From: Bradyrhizobium sp. WSM3983
Lineage (GTDB): Bacteria > Pseudomonadota > Alphaproteobacteria > Rhizobiales > Xanthobacteraceae
Assembly (NCBI RefSeq): GCF_000473045.1
Contig: NZ_AXAY01000030.1
Location: 1 to 64,000 of the forward strand
Reading direction: 5' to 3'
DNA: 64,000 nt
Below the pieces are notes generated by a model. That model searched no databases and had not been told where the DNA came from. It worked only from the letters and a program-made list of their open reading frames with translations. Numbering within the stretch: the stretch's first letter is position 1; each line of letters starts with the position of its first letter. This document shows positions 18,122 to 27,421 of this stretch, in pieces. A program made the position numbers and the translations under genes.

Positions 18122-20122
18122 GTGTTCAACAAGATACTGATCGCCAACCGCGGCGAAATCGCGTGCCGAATCGCGCGCACCTGCCGTCGTCTTGGAGTCG
18201 CGGTTGCCGGCGTGCACTCCACCGCGGATGCCGACGCCTTGCATGTGAAGACTATCGGTGAATCGGTCGAGATCGGCGGTCCGCCGACTTCAGAAAGCTA
18301 TCTGCGGATCGATGCCGTGATTGCTGCCGCCAGGACAACTGGCGCCGAAGCCATTCACCCGGGTTTTGGCTTCCTGGCCGAGAATGCCGCGTTCGTGCGT
18401 GCGGTTGAAGCAGCCGGCCTGGTGTTCGTTGGACCAACGGCGGAAACCATTGAGCGCGTCGGCGACAAGTCATCTGCGAAACGGGAGGCCGCTGCGGCTG
18501 GCATCCCCATAGTTCCCGGCAGCAAGACTCAAAGCGAAGATCCCGCCGAAATCGAACGCGCCGTCCGCGAACTCAAGTTGCCCGTCATCCTGAAGGCTGC
18601 AGCCGGCGGCGGCGGCAAGGGCATGCGGGCCATCTTATCGCTTGATGGACTTCGGAACGAAATCGAGTCCGCGATGCACGAGACCAAAAATGCCTTTGGT
18701 AGTGCCAGCTTGATCGTAGAAAGACTGATCGAGCGTGGCCGGCACATCGAGGTGCAGATTGCGGGAGACGGCAACGGCGATATCGTTCATCTGTTCGAAC
18801 GCGAATGTTCGCTTCAGCGCCGCCATCAGAAGCTGATCGAGGAGGCGCCAGCCGTCAATCTCCCGCCCAAGCTTCGCGAGCGCATCCTTGAGGATGCCGT
18901 TCAACTCGGCCACCGGCTGAAGTATCGCGGCGTCGGCACCGTCGAGTTCATGGTCAGCGGTCTCGAATATTATTTCCTTGAAGTCAATCCTCGGCTCCAA
19001 GTCGAGCATCCCGTGACCGAAATGGTCACTGGCCAAGACATCGTAGAGAACATGCTCCGTATCGCAGCCGGCGAAGGCCTGCCGATTGCACAAGATAGGA
19101 TGATGTGCCGTGGGCATGCGATCGAGGCACGCATTTGCGCCGAAGATCCGAACGATCGCTTCATGCCGTCCACTGGAGAGATTGCCTACGTCAGCTTTCC
19201 TTTCGGCGACATCCGCGTCGAAACGGGCATCGAGAGCGGTTCGACCGTTACGCCCTACTACGATTCGATGCTTGCCAAGCTGATTGCGCATGCCGACACC
19301 CGTGACGAGGCACTCGATCGGCTTCGTCGAGCGCTCGATGAGACGTCGATTTTCGGCGTCACGACGAATAGGGAGTTCCTCAGGCGACTGATCGTGTTCC
19401 CCGCGACCAGAAGCGCCACATTCCATACGCGCCTCATCGATGAGGGGATTAATACGCTTGCGAATGAGATCGATGATTTGGATATCGATGCGCTCGCGTT
19501 GGGAGCCTATTTCTGGATGATGCGGCAGCGGCAGCCTGGATCCAACGGACCGTGGCAGTCGAGGGAGTTGACTGGTTGGTACATGGCCGCGGAGAACGAC
19601 GGAATGGCGCCGATCCCCATCCTGCATCTTGAGAGCGCTGGAAAGGGAGCGGAGATCCGCTTTGCACCGCTGCAATCCGACGGCTCGATGTTAATCGGCG
19701 TGAACGAGGCTAAGGTCTCAGTGAGCCTCTCTGCGCTCGGCGACGACAGGTTCATGGCCGCGGCAAACTCACGTCGCGAGATCGTACGCATTGTCCAGAA
19801 GGACAACGCCATCTACGTTCACGATCCTCGTCGTGCGCACGCGATAGGTGTAGTTTCCTATTTGAGCTACCTCGGTACGACTCCCGAGATCAGCGGCGAA
19901 CTGCGTGCCCCGATGACGGGGGTGGTACTGAAAGTGAACGTCACCGTCGGCGCTCGCGTGAAAGCGGGCGATGCGACGATCGTCATGGAATCCATGAAGA
20001 TGGAGCTGCGCATCGCGAGCGTGGTGGATGGGATCGTTACCGCTGTCCACTTCAAGCCTGGCGATACCGTCGAGCGAAACGCCGTCGTCGCCGTCGTCGA
20101 GCGGGATTCGGTCACGGTCTAA
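18122..20122 (+). CDS. Acyl-CoA carboxylase, biotin carboxylase/biotin carrier (alpha) subunit
   Basis: ATP-dependent carboxylation of its own biotin for transfer by the partner beta subunit. The 666 residues comprise a biotin carboxylase region (about 1-450) with ILIANRGEIACRIARTCRR, the ATP-grasp glycine loop KAAAGGGGKGMR, ERECSLQRRHQKLIEEAP and EVNPRLQVEHPVTE; a variable linker region; and a C-terminal biotinyl domain with the MESMKME site (biotin on Lys 626). The usual AMKM is SMKM here, a tolerated variant. Length fits methylcrotonyl/propionyl-CoA carboxylase alpha subunits. ATG at 18122 in practice reads GTG TTC AAC; GGAGACC lies upstream. An IS630 element is inserted 65 bases after the stop. 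Confidence 0.92.
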   Translation: MFNKILIANRGEIACRIARTCRRLGVAVAGVHSTADADALHVKTIGESVEIGGPPTSESYLRIDAVIAAARTTGAEAIHPGFGFLAENAAFVRAVEAAGLVFVGPTAETIERVGDKSSAKREAAAAGIPIVPGSKTQSEDPAEIERAVRELKLPVILKAAAGGGGKGMRAILSLDGLRNEIESAMHETKNAFGSASLIVERLIERGRHIEVQIAGDGNGDIVHLFERECSLQRRHQKLIEEAPAVNLPPKLRERILEDAVQLGHRLKYRGVGTVEFMVSGLEYYFLEVNPRLQVEHPVTEMVTGQDIVENMLRIAAGEGLPIAQDRMMCRGHAIEARICAEDPNDRFMPSTGEIAYVSFPFGDIRVETGIESGSTVTPYYDSMLAKLIAHADTRDEALDRLRRALDETSIFGVTTNREFLRRLIVFPATRSATFHTRLIDEGINTLANEIDDLDIDALALGAYFWMMRQRQPGSNGPWQSRELTGWYMAAENDGMAPIPILHLESAGKGAEIRFAPLQSDGSMLIGVNEAKVSVSLSALGDDRFMAAANSRREIVRIVQKDNAIYVHDPRRAHAIGVVSYLSYLGTTPEISGELRAPMTGVVLKVNVTVGARVKAGDATIVMESMKMELRIASVVDGIVTAVHFKPGDTVERNAVVAVVERDSVTV

Positions 20123-20187
20123 CGGTGCCTTTAAGCCACTCACGGAATTTCAGGGAAAAACACGTTGCGATTGAAAAGCGCGAACTA

Positions 20188-21310
20188 GTACCCACTATTC
20201 CTGAAAGTTGAGTCGTGATTCAAGGGTGCATGAGCAGCATCCCTGAAGCGACAGCGATTAGCCTTACGAATGATGAGCGTGCCGAGCTTGAAAGCTTGGC
20301 GCGCTCGACGAAGACGGAGCACCAGATGCGTCAGCGCGCCCGGATCGTGCTGATGGCGGCGGACGGTGTAGCCACGCGCGCGATTGGCCGGGCGGTCGGC
20401 TGCACGACCGGCACGGCCTCGAAATGGCGAGTGCGCTACGCCGAGCGGCGGCTTGGCGGCCTCGACGAGACGGGCGATCGGGGCGCGGAGCCGAAGTACA
20501 CGGAAGCAACGGACAAGCGCATTCTGGCGCAGTTGGATTGGCCGCCGCCCAAGGGCTATGGGCGCTGGACGGGGCCGTTGTTGGCCGCCGCGCTCGGCGA
20601 CGTCGATGTACAGTATGTGTGGCGTTTCCTGCGCGCCCAGAAAATCGACCTTGCCGGGCGAAAGTCGTGGTGCGAGAGCAACGATCCGGAGTTTGCCGCC
20701 AAGACCGCCGACGTGGTCGGGCTCTACATGGCGCCGCCTGAGAATGCGATCGTCATTTGTGTCGATGAAAGGCCTTCGATCCAGGCGCTGGAGCGTGCGC
20801 AGGGCTATCTGAAGTTCCCCAACGGCCGGGCGCTGACCGGCCATAGCCACGACTACAAGCGCAACGGCACCTCGACATTGTTTGCCGCTTTTGAGGTCGC
20901 CACCGCCAAAGTGACGGCAGCTCACAAGACACGCCGGCGGCGCGTCGAATTCCTCGACTTCATGAACAGCGTCGTCGCCGCCAATCCCGGCAAGACGATC
21001 CACGTCGTGCTCGACAACCTCAATACCCACAAGCCTAAAAATGACCGCTGGATCAGCCGTCATCCAAACGTGCACTTCCACTTCACGCCGACCCGAGCCT
21101 CCTGGCTCAACCAGGTGGAAATCTGGTTCTCGATCCTGCAGGGAAAGTCCTTGAGCGGCGAATCCTTCACCTCGGTCAAACAACTCAGAGCCCACATCGA
21201 CGCCTTCATCGAGGCCTACAACGCCAACGCCAAGCCATTCGTTTGGACCAAGTCCGAGGTTCATCAGAAACGCATCAAAGCCCGTTTCGCGGACCAATGA
21301 TTCCGGGTAC
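20188..21310 (+). mobile_element. Complete IS630-family insertion sequence
   Basis: Outer ends are GTACCC (from 20188) and its complement GGGTAC (to 21310), each bordered by the TA of a CTAG sequence, as expected for IS630/Tc1-type insertion that duplicates TA (20186-20187 and 21311-21312). Beyond the first six bases the inverted repeats are imperfect. The element holds one uninterrupted transposase gene and looks like the youngest insertion in the window. Confidence 0.85.
20230..21300 (+). CDS. IS630-family transposase
   Basis: Catalyses cut-and-paste movement of the surrounding element. The 356 residues have an N-terminal helix-turn-helix (RQRARIVLMAADGVATRAIG, then GCTTGTASKWRVRY) and a DDE domain with the acidic triad visible in VICVDERPS, HVVLDNLNTH and NQVEIWFSIL. 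All three acidic residues are intact and there are no frameshifts, so the enzyme may be active. An in-frame GTG at 20215 is an alternative start; ATG 20230 gives the usual MSSIPEA beginning. Confidence 0.93.
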   Translation: MSSIPEATAISLTNDERAELESLARSTKTEHQMRQRARIVLMAADGVATRAIGRAVGCTTGTASKWRVRYAERRLGGLDETGDRGAEPKYTEATDKRILAQLDWPPPKGYGRWTGPLLAAALGDVDVQYVWRFLRAQKIDLAGRKSWCESNDPEFAAKTADVVGLYMAPPENAIVICVDERPSIQALERAQGYLKFPNGRALTGHSHDYKRNGTSTLFAAFEVATAKVTAAHKTRRRRVEFLDFMNSVVAANPGKTIHVVLDNLNTHKPKNDRWISRHPNVHFHFTPTRASWLNQVEIWFSILQGKSLSGESFTSVKQLRAHIDAFIEAYNANAKPFVWTKSEVHQKRIKARFADQ

Positions 21311-21582
21311 TAGGAGATTCGGAGCGACATCGCCACCAGGTCAGCCAGATCTGCCCGGGTCCGGTACGCAGGCCTCTCGGACCCCAGCCGATGCCTGGAG
21401 CGTTCCAGCTCCGTCGTTCTGGAGTGACACAGATCTCTTGTATCGTCCTGAGCCGCATGTCGTAAGACGCGTCTGTCTCTTTCGGCTAGGTTATGCAGAC
21501 CAGCGTATGGCTCCGCGATTGGTGGCAATTGCCCGACGAATGTCTACAACAAAAACGGACGGTACTCGTCCGAGACCATTCG
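21311..21582. other. Right flank of IS630, no recognisable gene
   Basis: Short minus-strand frames (21310-21528) resemble nothing I can name. They may be the far end of the gene or operon that the IS630 entered. Confidence 0.4.
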
Positions 21583-22595
21583 CTAGGCGAGCATCAAGGC
21601 TGCCGATACCAGGAGCGCCGCGCCAACCCCGGCGGAATCGGTCAGATAGCCCCAAGCCCAGCTGCCGACGGCAATCCCGCCCGAGTTCACGGCCTGATAG
21701 GCCGCGAGCGATCGGGCCGCTACCCAGCGGGATGCGGACAGCTGCACGCCAATGCTAAATAGCACCCACGCCATCATCCACACGGGCGCCCGCCAACACC
21801 AGTGCGGCGGCCGTCATGACGGGCTGCGCGACCAGCGGCATCAGCGCAATGATCGCGCCGCCGATCACGCCGGTGACCATGGAACGGATCAGCACGATCT
21901 TGATCGAAGGAGAATTGATGATGTAGCGCACGCCCGAAACAATGGCGCGGCGAAGCTTTTCAGGAGGCAGACGCCAAGGTTCTGCAGTGCGTTTCCACAA
22001 GAAAAGCGCGAGCATGAGTGGCAGATAGAGCAGTGCGTTGAGCGCAAACGCAGCCACTGCGCCGGGCGCCGCAACGACCATGCCGCCGACCGCCGGGCCC
22101 ACGCTGCGCGCGATATTGTAGCTGATGCCGTTCAGCGACGGCCGCAGGCAGTGCGTCGGAGGACACCTGCTCGCTCACTGCGGATTGCCAAGCGGGTCCC
22201 ATCAGCGCCATGCCGCTGCCGACGGCAAAGCAGCGTGCCGGCAAGAGATTCGGCATAGTGAGACCCAGCCAGGCGAGCACGGTCAGTGCGGTTGCGCCGC
22301 AAAGCTCAATTGAAAGCGCAACCAGCCCCACGATGCGACGATCATGCATGTCGGCAATGGCGCCGGCCGGGATCGCGATCAGCATTACCGGCAGCATGAG
22401 CGCCTTCTGCACCAGCGCAACCTGGTCGGCAGAAGATGTGATCTGCGTCATCGCCCAGGCCGCGCCGACGCCCTGGATCAGGATGCCGAGATTGGTGAAC
22501 AAGCTCGCAGACCAGATGCGGCAGAAGGTCGGATAGTGCAACGGTGCCGTGACGCCCTCGGTGCCGGATGGAAGGGGCTTGGCTTGATGCGTCAT
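21583..22595 (-). pseudogene. Frameshifted MFS exporter (EntS/MFS_3 type)
   Basis: Twelve-helix-type inner-membrane exporter broken into three frames. From 22595 it reads HYPTFCRIWSASLFTNLGIL, MLIAIPAGAIADMHDRRIVG and ALMGPAWQSAVSEQVSSDAL. After a shift near 22120 comes GPAVGGMVVAAPGAVAAFAL and LRRAIVSGVRYIINSPSIKI. A second shift near 21785 gives VLFSIGVQLSASRWVAARSL and GSWAWGYLTDSAGVGAALL to a stop at 21583. The order and motifs fit the MFS_3 family of small-molecule and siderophore exporters. A good ribosome-binding site (AGGAG) precedes the start. Two indels make it non-functional, assuming no sequencing error. Confidence 0.85.
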
Positions 22596-23239
22596 CTCGG
22601 CTCCTGCCTAGCCTCCCATGATCTAATTCTGGACCACATCAGCGATGGCTAGACAGAATTCACCGCTCGAAAATGGGCAAGTGCTTTTTCAGGCTCGTCC
22701 GTTTTGCGCACGCTTGTTCGAGAACCTTATGAGGTCCGCCAACGTCCTGAGGCATCCCTCGTGATCCGCAGCTGCCTGCGCGCACGCGCGAGATCATCTC
22801 TCGCCCACGAGACTGAGCGCTAGGGGCGTCTCCTGCTGCCTGAATTCTGCTGACATCGCAGCGCTATTGCCCGGCTGGGACGCGATCATGTCCCGTGTCC
22901 TGCTTTGGAAATTGATGCCGCTAGCCCAGCGGATGGGCATGGCATTGACTCGCGGTCGTTCGAGACGAGGCCACTAGTTCGATCACCCGAATCTCAACTG
23001 AGCCTCTTCAAATGCCGAGTTCCTGTTCTTGGGATGGTTTCGCAGAGTGGAGAGGCAACGCAATCAAATGAAGCGCGATACTCATGGTCCTAATCGATCG
23101 AGCATCAATCTGAAGAGAACTCTCATCTCCTTCGATAGTGGCATAGAGTAAGGGAGCGACCCTGAAGGTTTTCTGCGTTTTATGCGAAGCAGTGATGGAA
23201 AAGCGCGCGAACGCATAGATCCACGGAGGGGACACTGCA
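22596..23239. other. Intergenic region, no gene recognised
   Basis: Lies between the MFS and Lrp genes, both minus strand. Contains only short frames (for example 22905-23093 and 23008-23274) without family features. Confidence 0.5.
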
Positions 23240-23716
23240 TCAATCCTCGGACGGAGCCTCGATTGGAATGGCAAAGCCCGCCTTTACGCGGTCCATGATG
23301 ACCATCGTCTTGAAGCCCTTAATGTCTGAGTTCTCATAGAAGAACCGCCGGGTGAACTGCTCATAATCTTCCATGGTACGCGCGGTAAGGTATAGGACAA
23401 AGTCGGCGTCGCCGGTGACGTAAAATCCATTGACGACTTCAACGGACGATTTGATGGCCTTCTTGAATTTATCGATTATGTCTGAACGCTCACGCTCTAG
23501 GCTCACTAGCACAAGCATTTGAATAGGCCTTCCTACCGCCTTCGCCGAAACGATCGAGACATCGGCCTCGATGATCCCTTCCGAACGGAGCCTCTTCAGT
23601 CGTCGTTGACACGCGGTAGCGGAAAGTCCCGCCAGCTCGCCGATCACGTCGGAGGTTAGACGGTTGTTTTTTTGCACAATCTCGAGGATGCGGGCGTCTA
23701 TCCGGTCATACTGCAT
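23240..23716 (-). CDS. Lrp/AsnC-family transcriptional regulator
   Basis: Amino-acid-responsive DNA-binding regulator. The 158 residues have the N-terminal helix-turn-helix (DARILEIVQKNNRLTSDVIG, LSATACQRRLKRLRSEGII) and the C-terminal ligand-sensing RAM domain with VVNGFYVTGDADFVLYL and the DIKGFKTMVIMDRVK strand. ATG 23716 (MQYDRID) is chosen because GGAG lies 6 bases upstream; an in-frame codon at 23746 would add ten atypical residues. It is divergent from the dehydrogenase-aminotransferase pair with a perfect dyad in the shared 154-base interval, so it most likely controls that pair. The ectoine-catabolic regulator DoeX belongs to the same family. Confidence 0.9.
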   Translation of the reverse strand: MQYDRIDARILEIVQKNNRLTSDVIGELAGLSATACQRRLKRLRSEGIIEADVSIVSAKAVGRPIQMLVLVSLERERSDIIDKFKKAIKSSVEVVNGFYVTGDADFVLYLTARTMEDYEQFTRRFFYENSDIKGFKTMVIMDRVKAGFAIPIEAPSED

Positions 23717-23797
23717 AGTCGTCTCCAGCCTAGAGGTCAATTTCATCGCAAAATCCTATGTGATGCAGGAAATCATCCGAATGGCGGGAAAATGCGA

Positions 23798-23813
23798 CGC
23801 AAATATCTTTGCG
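23798..23813. promoter_or_regulatory. Palindromic operator between lrp-like gene and dehydrogenase
   Basis: CGCAAATATCTTTGCG is a perfect inverted repeat (six-base arms, four-base centre), 57 bases before the dehydrogenase ATG. A related half-site, TCGCAAAAT, occurs near 23747, about 50 bases away. Two phased half-sites are typical for Lrp-family proteins. Binding by the adjacent regulator is inferred. Confidence 0.55.
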
Positions 23814-23870
23814 ATACCAGTATCCTGAATGCAAAGGCAATTTCAACAATTGACCGGCTGAGACTTCTAA

Positions 23871-25385
23871 ATGGCCCTTCAAACCATTCGTCACCAAAGT
23901 CCCCATTTTGTCGGTCTTGCTGCCGGGCACCTTCAGAATCTACGTCGTCGGGATTTTGCAGCGGGGGCCGCACTCATCGATGGCCGCTGGATCGCGGGCG
24001 AACAAAGAGACGTTGTGGTTGATCCCGCCACCGAGGAGCAGATCGCGGATGTTGCTCGTTGCTCTGCCATAGATATGACTCTAGCGATCGCGGCAGCTGA
24101 GCGATCGTTTGTTGCATGGCGAGAATGGTTGCCGGCAAGGCGTGGGGCGATCCTTAGGTCGTGGGCGTCATTGATGCTCGACCATTCGGAAGAGCTTGCG
24201 GTCCTGGTGACGAGCGAGCAGGGCAAGCCCCTCGCGGAGGCGCGCCAGGAAATTACGTACGGAGCGGGGTTCCTCGAGTGGTTTGCTGCGGAGGGGGAGC
24301 GCGCATACGGAGAGACGATCCCGAGCCACAGGCCTGGAAGCCTGCTTCAAGTGCGAATGCAGCCAATCGGTGTCGCGGCGGCAATCACCCCCTGGAACTT
24401 TCCTATTGCCATGATTACACGAAAGGCGGGAGCCGCCCTTGCGGCCGGTTGTCCGATGATTGTGAAACCTGCTCCCGAGACGCCGTTGTCCGCTCTTGCC
24501 GTGGCTAGATTGGCCGATGAAGCCGGCGTTCCGGCCGGTGTGTTTCAGGTAGTGGTAGGCAATCCAATCGAGCTTTCAACGCCTCTGTTGCGCGACACAA
24601 GAATACGAGCTCTTTCATTCACCGGGTCTACCCAGGTTGGGCGTCTGCTTCTGGAGGGGGCGGCCGATACAGTAAAGAAGGTGTCGCTCGAACTTGGGGG
24701 GCACGCCCCCTTCCTTGTCTTTGATGACGTGGATCTCGGGAAGGCTGTCAAAGGGGCGGTGGCTGCAAAATTCGCTACGTCGGGCCAGGATTGTTTGGCC
24801 GCTAACCGCATCTACGTGCAAAGAGGGATCTACGATGCCTTCGTTGAGACATTTGCTGAGGCAATGGCTCAACTCAAAGTCGGTCACGGTCTGGATCCTA
24901 CGACAGATATCGGGCCAATGACCAAGTTGTCGGTCGCCAAGAAATGCAGGATCCAAATAGAAGATGCGGTGACAAAGGGAGCGCGGGTTATTTCCGCAAA
25001 TCCAAATGCCAGTCTAGGCCCGAATTTCGTTCTTCCGACGCTGCTTAGTGACGTCACTGAAGACATGCTCATTGCGCGTGAGGAAACATTTGGGCCGGTC
25101 GCTGCTGTACTTCCGTTCGATTCTGAAGAAGAGGTCATCGCCCGAGCAAATACTAGCGAAATGGGGCTGGCAGGGTACGTCTACACAGATAGCCTGCGTC
25201 GAGCGCTCCGCCTTTCTGAGCAGATAGAATGCGGCATGGTGGGTATCAATACCACGTCATTCACAGGCCCGCCTATTCCGTTCGGTGGATGGAAGCAATC
25301 CGGGCTTGGTCGCGAAGGGTCGCGGCACGGCTTAGCGGAATACATGGAACTCAAATACGTCTGCTTCGGCGATTTGGCAGCTTAG
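23871..25385 (+). CDS. NAD(P)-dependent succinate-semialdehyde dehydrogenase-like aldehyde dehydrogenase
   Basis: Oxidises a semialdehyde to its acid in the cytoplasm; closest in pattern to GabD (succinate semialdehyde to succinate) and to the related DoeC of ectoine catabolism. In 504 residues it shows the cofactor region AAITPWNFPIAMITRKAGAA, the nucleotide turn FTGSTQVGRLL, the catalytic glutamate in VSLELGGHAPF and the catalytic cysteine in SGQDCLAANRIYV, ending with GGWKQSGLGREGSRHGLAEY. All catalytic residues are present. The aminotransferase follows after 10 bases, so the two form an operon that would transaminate an omega-amino acid and oxidise the product. The substrate is inferred. 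Confidence 0.9.
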   Translation: MALQTIRHQSPHFVGLAAGHLQNLRRRDFAAGAALIDGRWIAGEQRDVVVDPATEEQIADVARCSAIDMTLAIAAAERSFVAWREWLPARRGAILRSWASLMLDHSEELAVLVTSEQGKPLAEARQEITYGAGFLEWFAAEGERAYGETIPSHRPGSLLQVRMQPIGVAAAITPWNFPIAMITRKAGAALAAGCPMIVKPAPETPLSALAVARLADEAGVPAGVFQVVVGNPIELSTPLLRDTRIRALSFTGSTQVGRLLLEGAADTVKKVSLELGGHAPFLVFDDVDLGKAVKGAVAAKFATSGQDCLAANRIYVQRGIYDAFVETFAEAMAQLKVGHGLDPTTDIGPMTKLSVAKKCRIQIEDAVTKGARVISANPNASLGPNFVLPTLLSDVTEDMLIAREETFGPVAAVLPFDSEEEVIARANTSEMGLAGYVYTDSLRRALRLSEQIECGMVGINTTSFTGPPIPFGGWKQSGLGREGSRHGLAEYMELKYVCFGDLAA

Positions 25386-25395
25386 GAGAATCGGT

Positions 25396-26796
25396 ATGAT
25401 TGATATCAAAACCATCGCTGAACGAGATCGCTCGGCGGTTCTGCATCCTTTTACACAGCTCAAGGAATTCGCGACTGGCAAAATCGGTGATCCCACGATC
25501 GTCGCAGGGGGGAAAGGCATCCGAATCGAAGACGCGCAGGGTCATAGTTACATCGACGGCTTTGCTGGCCTGTACTGCGTGAATATTGGATACGGCCGGA
25601 CCGAAGTGGCTGAGGCCATCGCACGGCAGGCCTATAAATTAGCGTACTACCACACATATGCCGCTCACACGACTGAAGAGCTGGCGACCCTGTCGGAGCG
25701 ACTCGTTCGAATGGCGCCCGGCAAGCCAAGCAAAGTGTTCTTCGGGCTATCGGGATCGGACGCCAACGAAACCCAAGCGAAGCTCGTCTGGTATTATAAC
25801 AATTTACGTGGTCAGCCTAAGAAGAAAAAGATCATTTCGCGCGAGCGCGGCTATCATGGCTGCTCAGTCATTTCCGGTTCGATGACCGGTATGTCGTTCT
25901 ACCATGATCACATGGATCTTCCGTTCCCGGGCATTCTGCACACGGGCGCACCGCACCACTACTGGGGCGCTGAGTCAGGCGAGACGGAGGAATCCTTTTC
26001 TCGTCGGCGCGCAGCCGAGCTTGAAGAGCTGATCGTGGGAGAGGGCCCGGAAACGATTGGTGCTTTCATTGCGGAACCGGTACTAGGTACGGGCGGCATC
26101 ACACCGCCTCCTACCGGATATTGGCGTGAAATTCAGGCCGTGCTCAGGCGCTACGACGTTCTTCTGATCGCCGACGAAGTGATTTGTGGATTCGGTCGAA
26201 CCGGCGCGGACTTCGGCAGTACGCTGTATGGGATCGAGCCAGACCTAGTGACCGTCGCCAAAGGCCTGACCTCTGGCTACGTGCCGCTCTCGGGAGCCAT
26301 TGTCGGTGAGAGGGTTTACGCGGTCATGGAGGAAGCAGCGGATAGGGTTGGTGCATTTTCGCATGGATATACCTATTCCGGTCATCCGATTGCGGCCGCA
26401 GCAGCCAACGCAGTCCTCGATATCGTCGAAAAGGAACGATTGAGCGATCGCGCGAGGCTCGTCGGCTCGCACTTCCAGAAGCGACTTAAGGAGCGGTTCG
26501 CTCAGATGGAGATCGTCGGGGAAGTTCGAGGAGTTGGCTTGCTCGGCGCGATCGAGTTCGTTGCCGATCGTCAGACTAAACGGCGATTTGATCCCCAGCT
26601 CAAGGTGGGCGCCCGCATCTCGAAGGCTGCTCGTGATAGGGGGCTTATTGCACGAGCAATGCCGCATGGTGACATTCTTGGTTTTGCTCCGCCTCTCGTC
26701 GTATCCGAAGCTGAGATAGATGAGATTGTTGATCTGGCTTATCGAGCGACCAAGCAAGTAATGGACGAGCTCGCGAAAGAATCGGCTGTCGCTTAA
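25396..26796 (+). CDS. Class III omega-aminotransferase (GABA/diaminobutyrate type)
   Basis: PLP-dependent transfer of a terminal amino group, most likely from GABA or a similar omega-amino acid to pyruvate or 2-oxoglutarate. The 466-residue protein has SGSDANETQAKLVWYY, ERGYHGCSVISGSMTG, the LLIADEVICGFGRTGA cofactor-binding motif and the PLP lysine in VTVAKGLTSGYVPLSG. AGGAG lies 9 bases before the ATG. It is the second gene behind the semialdehyde dehydrogenase and the divergent Lrp regulator. The pairing equals a GABA shunt (GabT-GabD) but also fits the DoeD-DoeC step of ectoine breakdown; the sequence alone does not decide. Confidence 0.9.
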   Translation: MIDIKTIAERDRSAVLHPFTQLKEFATGKIGDPTIVAGGKGIRIEDAQGHSYIDGFAGLYCVNIGYGRTEVAEAIARQAYKLAYYHTYAAHTTEELATLSERLVRMAPGKPSKVFFGLSGSDANETQAKLVWYYNNLRGQPKKKKIISRERGYHGCSVISGSMTGMSFYHDHMDLPFPGILHTGAPHHYWGAESGETEESFSRRRAAELEELIVGEGPETIGAFIAEPVLGTGGITPPPTGYWREIQAVLRRYDVLLIADEVICGFGRTGADFGSTLYGIEPDLVTVAKGLTSGYVPLSGAIVGERVYAVMEEAADRVGAFSHGYTYSGHPIAAAAANAVLDIVEKERLSDRARLVGSHFQKRLKERFAQMEIVGEVRGVGLLGAIEFVADRQTKRRFDPQLKVGARISKAARDRGLIARAMPHGDILGFAPPLVVSEAEIDEIVDLAYRATKQVMDELAKESAVA

Positions 26797-27421
26797 AACG
26801 AATTTAGCTTGCCGCTGCGGATCTTTTACCCGATCTTGGGCAAGCATTTGAAGTCGGCCATCACCTGAGAAGGGCGGCGCGATAGACGTGCAGCCCGCTG
26901 ATGGTAGAAGTCACGCAAGATCGAACAGTTGATGAGACGAAAATCCTCCCGCGAGGGATGCAGTGCATGGCGTTCCTAGCCATGACTTTGACTTATCTGC
27001 ACGGTGGGCTCGTGGTCACCATGGATTACGGTGATGCCCATCTAGGGCGATCGCTTTTTTGAGCGACATGCAAACCATGCGGATCACGCCGGCAGCCAAT
27101 CCGTGGTCGATTCAGCATTCCTGTGCGCTGGAATTGCAATAGCCTCCATTTGGCGGCGAATATAGGCGCCGATCAGATGACGGTTGATCATATGAAACGC
27201 TGCAAAAGCCCGCAATCAAGCGCAGAATTTCGGAGTTGCGGGCGGCTATGTTGCGGAACTTCGACCTTCGGCGCCTCGTAATATTTTCAGCAGATGGAGA
27301 TAAGCCCAAGTCTGAGAGCTCAATTCTTACCGATATAATCGCGCTGCTCCCAGAATCTCCGCACAAACGACCGGATTAGCTGACCCGGAGGGGGAGGATC
27401 AGCACCAAGGGGGCAAGTCGA
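26797..27421. other. Intergenic region with one small protein-like frame
   Basis: A 43-codon plus-strand frame at 27248-27379 (MLRNFDLRRLVIFSADGD start, amber stop) is in the same frame as the downstream hydrolase-like gene. It could be a former amino-terminal extension or chance. No terminator or RNA gene was recognised after the aminotransferase. Confidence 0.4.

Noticed and set aside
16930..18222. Long minus-strand frame (430 codons) opposite the carboxyltransferase gene
   Set aside because: Antisense shadow; the plus-strand protein has clear domains and the minus-strand one has none.
20185..21297. Long minus-strand frame opposite the IS630 transposase
   Set aside because: Antisense shadow of an intact transposase with a full DDE triad.
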